In this document: positions 7,041 to 9,206 of the stretch, in pieces
Layout: each line of letters begins with the position of its first letter
Numbering within the stretch: the first letter of the stretch is position 1
Source of the DNA: an uncultured Acetatifactor sp.
GTDB taxonomy: Bacteria > Bacillota > Clostridia > Lachnospirales > Lachnospiraceae
Length of the DNA: 9,206 bases
Reading direction: 5' to 3'
Assembly: GCA_910584235.1 (NCBI GenBank)
Contig: CAJTZD010000104.1
Location: 1-9,206, forward strand
Program-made: the position numbers and the translations under genes
The notes under the pieces: generated by a model
The model's input: only the letters and a program-made list of their open reading frames with translations
What the model was told of the DNA's origin: nothing
Database searches by the model: none

Positions 7041-7973
7041 ATGGATAAGGCAGAAAATGAAAAAAGAGCATATCAAAAGAAAAAAAGATTTAAGAAAATA
7101 TTTGTAGTTTTAGCCGTTGTTTTATTGGCACTGACGTTTTTTTCAAAATCCTTTTATAACTACCGGCTTCCAGTGGTAACGGCAGCATTGCCCAGACAGG
7201 GCAGGCTTAGCTTTACGGTGGAAGGAACTTCGGAATTTACCTATGCGTACACAGAATCTATCTATGCAGACATCGATGGCAAGATAAGGGAGATACTGGT
7301 GGATGTGGGGGATGAGGTAAAGGCGGGCCAGACCCTGATGAGGGTTGAACGGAGCGGGACAGGGGAAATGTATGATGTCAGGTCGGATAAAGACGGGATT
7401 ATCTCATGGATTGGCGTAAGCAAAGGGATATATGTGTCCTCCATGCAGAATACGGTTTTGTATGAGATTGCTGAAAAGTCGGAAGAATGGGTATGCAGCC
7501 TGATCATCAGCGAGGAACAGTTTGAACATATTAGCATGGAAAGTGTGCCGGTGCTGGAACTTGTGGATCAGAACGAATTGGTGGAGGGGGAAATCAGCTC
7601 CATCTTTGGCTATGACAGCCAGAATCTGCAAGGTTATAAAGTAAATATCACAGTGAGGAGTGCTGATGCATCTCTGGCAGGGGAGCGGGTGAAAATAGCC
7701 ATCAGGGAAGACGGCGAGCTGTATGATACGCTTATTCCGGCAACGGCACTGTGCAAAGATGCAACAGGCTATTATGTCCTGGTGGTACAGGAGAATAACA
7801 GTGTACTGGGGGAAGGATACAAGGCCCACAGGATGTCCGTGGATTTACTGGGTTCAGATGAAGCCTACTGTGCAGTAAGGGGGCTGCTGACAGATGAGCT
7901 TGTCATCATAGCATCTACAAGTGAAATTGCGGATGGGAGCAACGTATTTTACGAGGGAGATGGCACACGATGA
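7041..7973 (+). CDS. HlyD/MacA-like membrane-fusion protein lacking a helical hairpin
   Basis: This 310-residue protein (from ATG 7041) is anchored by one helix (about residues 20-36, after a highly basic leader) with the rest outside. The first half of a lipoyl/biotinyl-like domain is at about 70-103 (ESIYADIDGKIREILVDVGDEVKAGQTLMRVE) and the second half at about 110-143 (YDVRSDKDGIISWIGVSKGIYVSSMQNTVLYEI). Adaptors such as MacA have a long coiled-coil hairpin between these halves; here only about 8 residues (SGTGEM) join them. A strand-rich region follows (about 150-215, barrel-like) and then a membrane-proximal-like domain (about 220-305, with DTLIPATALCKDATGYYVLVV). The stop overlaps the start of the permease gene as ATGA, so the two products are made together. 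A Gram-positive cell has no outer-membrane channel to contact, so the short form is plausible. The function is probably as an extracellular partner of that permease. Confidence 0.85.
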   Translation: MDKAENEKRAYQKKKRFKKIFVVLAVVLLALTFFSKSFYNYRLPVVTAALPRQGRLSFTVEGTSEFTYAYTESIYADIDGKIREILVDVGDEVKAGQTLMRVERSGTGEMYDVRSDKDGIISWIGVSKGIYVSSMQNTVLYEIAEKSEEWVCSLIISEEQFEHISMESVPVLELVDQNELVEGEISSIFGYDSQNLQGYKVNITVRSADASLAGERVKIAIREDGELYDTLIPATALCKDATGYYVLVVQENNSVLGEGYKAHRMSVDLLGSDEAYCAVRGLLTDELVIIASTSEIADGSNVFYEGDGTR

Positions 7974-9052
7974 AAAGAATATTCGGAAGGAAATGGCTGG
8001 TGTTGCTTATTCTAGTGGGAGCAGCAGGAATCTGCCTGTTGTCCTGGCTGAAAATGCAGAGTGCGGTATGCGATGGGGTATATGCATTATCATCCCAACG
8101 TGATGACAGGATTTTTACGGAAACCGACATTGCCAATATTGAGAAGGAGGGTATTGACCTGACCTATACGCAGCAGGTTTACCCTGATGTGTCAAATGGT
8201 TTTCGCAGGGAGGAAATTCCTGTCTTCCTGACCAACGAAAACTACGCATTCTTTACAAATACCCACATGCAGGAAGGAGCCTTTTTTAACGGTATGCAGA
8301 TAGACAGGAAGCTGGCGTTAATGGTGCTCAATGAGGCGGCGGCAATTCAACTATTTGGGAACCGGGAATGTGTGGGAGAAACAGTTTTTCTCAATGAGGT
8401 GCCCTATCAGATAATAGGAATCATGGCGGGGAGGGAAGAGGAAGAATCAGGAATATATATACCATATTCCACAAAGGATCTTTTGGGTATATCGAGTTTG
8501 GAAATCAGCCAGATATGGTGCAGGTTCCCTAACCTGGCTGATGCGGCATTAGTGATGAAGAAAGTGGGGTATCCCATAGAAACGCTTAAGCTCATGCAGA
8601 TAGATCTGATAAAGGGTGTTTTTGAGCAGAGGTTCTTTTCTCTGCTGATAATAGCAGGGGGATATGCAGTATTTCTTGCCTGCAGGTCGGTATGGAAATG
8701 GAAGAAGTGCATTCCACGAATAAAGGCATTTAGGCAGGATGGGAATATGGACACGAAATGGATCAGCATCAGTGTGTTACAGGTTCTGGGAACTTGCATA
8801 GGGATAGTTCTGTTATGGAAAGCTGTGGAAATTGCATGGTGTGTGCCGCCGAGCTATGAATTGCTGGGAGGCAGTTGGAGAGAAATATTTTATGGTATGA
8901 TGGATTTTTATCTGCTTATTGGTGCAGGATTAGATAATATGCCGCTATTGCCACATTGGAATTTGGTTTCTATCCTTTCTGCAGCAGTGTATTTTTATTT
9001 CTTTTCGTTATGTATATTTGCCCGAAAGCCTGATAGGGAAATAAAGTGTTAG
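7970..9052 (+). CDS. MacB/FtsX-type ABC permease subunit without ATPase domain
   Basis: This 360-residue membrane protein has the MacB topology without its ATPase. One helix (about 7-27) is followed by a large extracellular region to about 220. Residues about 80-170 are a clear MacB_PCD match: HMQEGAFF, KLALMVLNEAAAIQLFGN, VGETVFLNEVPYQIIGIM and GIYIPYST. Three C-terminal helices (about 221-240, 265-288 and 330-350) complete the four-helix FtsX/MacB arrangement. Such proteins are mechanotransmitters driven by a separate MacB-like ATPase that is not present in this window. The preceding gene overlaps it by 4 bases, so it probably forms a unit with the fusion protein. In MacB proteins the ATPase is often fused or adjacent; here it may be downstream, beyond position 9206. 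Substrate and direction of transport are unknown. Confidence 0.88.
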   Translation: MKRIFGRKWLVLLILVGAAGICLLSWLKMQSAVCDGVYALSSQRDDRIFTETDIANIEKEGIDLTYTQQVYPDVSNGFRREEIPVFLTNENYAFFTNTHMQEGAFFNGMQIDRKLALMVLNEAAAIQLFGNRECVGETVFLNEVPYQIIGIMAGREEEESGIYIPYSTKDLLGISSLEISQIWCRFPNLADAALVMKKVGYPIETLKLMQIDLIKGVFEQRFFSLLIIAGGYAVFLACRSVWKWKKCIPRIKAFRQDGNMDTKWISISVLQVLGTCIGIVLLWKAVEIAWCVPPSYELLGGSWREIFYGMMDFYLLIGAGLDNMPLLPHWNLVSILSAAVYFYFFSLCIFARKPDREIKC

Positions 9053-9088
9053 CACGATAGGTTTCGATTATTTTAGGGAGAAGCGGAA

Positions 9089-9206
9089 ATGAGGAACAGC
9101 GGAAGAAACCAGGAGATGAAAAGGAGGCGGGTGGAATATAGGAAAAAAGGGCAGACAGGAAACCGGCTGCTTCTCCTTGCAACGATGGCCGCTATTGTTG
9201 TACTTG
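9089..9206 (+). CDS. Partial CDS, basic N-terminus and membrane helix, cut by window end
   Basis: Only 39 codons are seen. AGGGAG at 9075-9080, 8 bases ahead of ATG 9089, makes this a likely start. The leader is strongly basic (10 Lys/Arg in the first 26 residues, with runs KRRR and RKK) and is followed by a hydrophobic segment LLLLATMAAIVVL, indicating a signal anchor or first membrane helix with the N-terminus inside. It begins 36 bases after the MacB-like permease gene, in the same direction, so it is probably in the same operon. It could be another permease, a membrane-fusion protein or an anchored enzyme; too little is visible to decide. Confidence 0.6.
   Translation, partial: MRNSGRNQEMKRRRVEYRKKGQTGNRLLLLATMAAIVVL

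Noticed and set aside
1..9206. tRNA, rRNA, CRISPR arrays, insertion sequences or phage genes
   Set aside because: No tRNA-like cloverleaf, spaced repeat array, transposase or integrase sequence, or terminal inverted repeats were seen. The window is almost fully covered by + strand genes with gaps of 118 bases or less.

Overview
The window looks like a chromosomal piece of a Gram-positive Clostridia, most likely a Lachnospiraceae-type gut anaerobe. This is inferred from strong AGGAGG-type ribosome sites, moderate GC content, lipoprotein-anchored binding proteins and the protein families present; the species cannot be named. All ten recognisable genes lie on the + strand. They are tightly packed, with gaps from -4 to 118 bases, and read as one long cluster that continues past the right edge and possibly the left.

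Layout: (1) 27-2094, an OmpR-family response regulator and its membrane histidine kinase, 4 bases apart. (2) 2140-2931, a single-pass membrane-anchored protein with a PepSY-like region, a candidate accessory to the kinase. (3) 2932-3049, the only gap with obvious structure: a 22-base-spaced direct repeat, an extended -10 sequence and a 15-pair stem-loop that ends against the Shine-Dalgarno of the next gene. (4) 3050-6970, a lipoprotein solute-binding protein, a second small lipoprotein with a long acidic linker, and two CUT1-type (MalF/MalG-like) permeases. (5) 7041-9052, a membrane-fusion (HlyD/MacA-like) protein without a helical hairpin and, overlapping it by 4 bases, a MacB/FtsX-type permease with no ATPase domain. 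(6) 9089-end, the start of another basic, membrane-anchored protein.

The working model is that the kinase senses an extracellular signal, perhaps with the PepSY-like protein, and the regulator controls the cluster, possibly through the repeats before 3050. The binding protein and two permeases form an importer-like core. The fusion protein and MacB-like permease resemble a mechanotransducing or export module. No ABC ATPase is encoded in the window for either module, so they must use ATPases encoded downstream or elsewhere. The joining of importer-type and MacAB-type parts under one OmpR-type two-component system is the most unusual aspect. The transported substrate cannot be deduced from the sequence.
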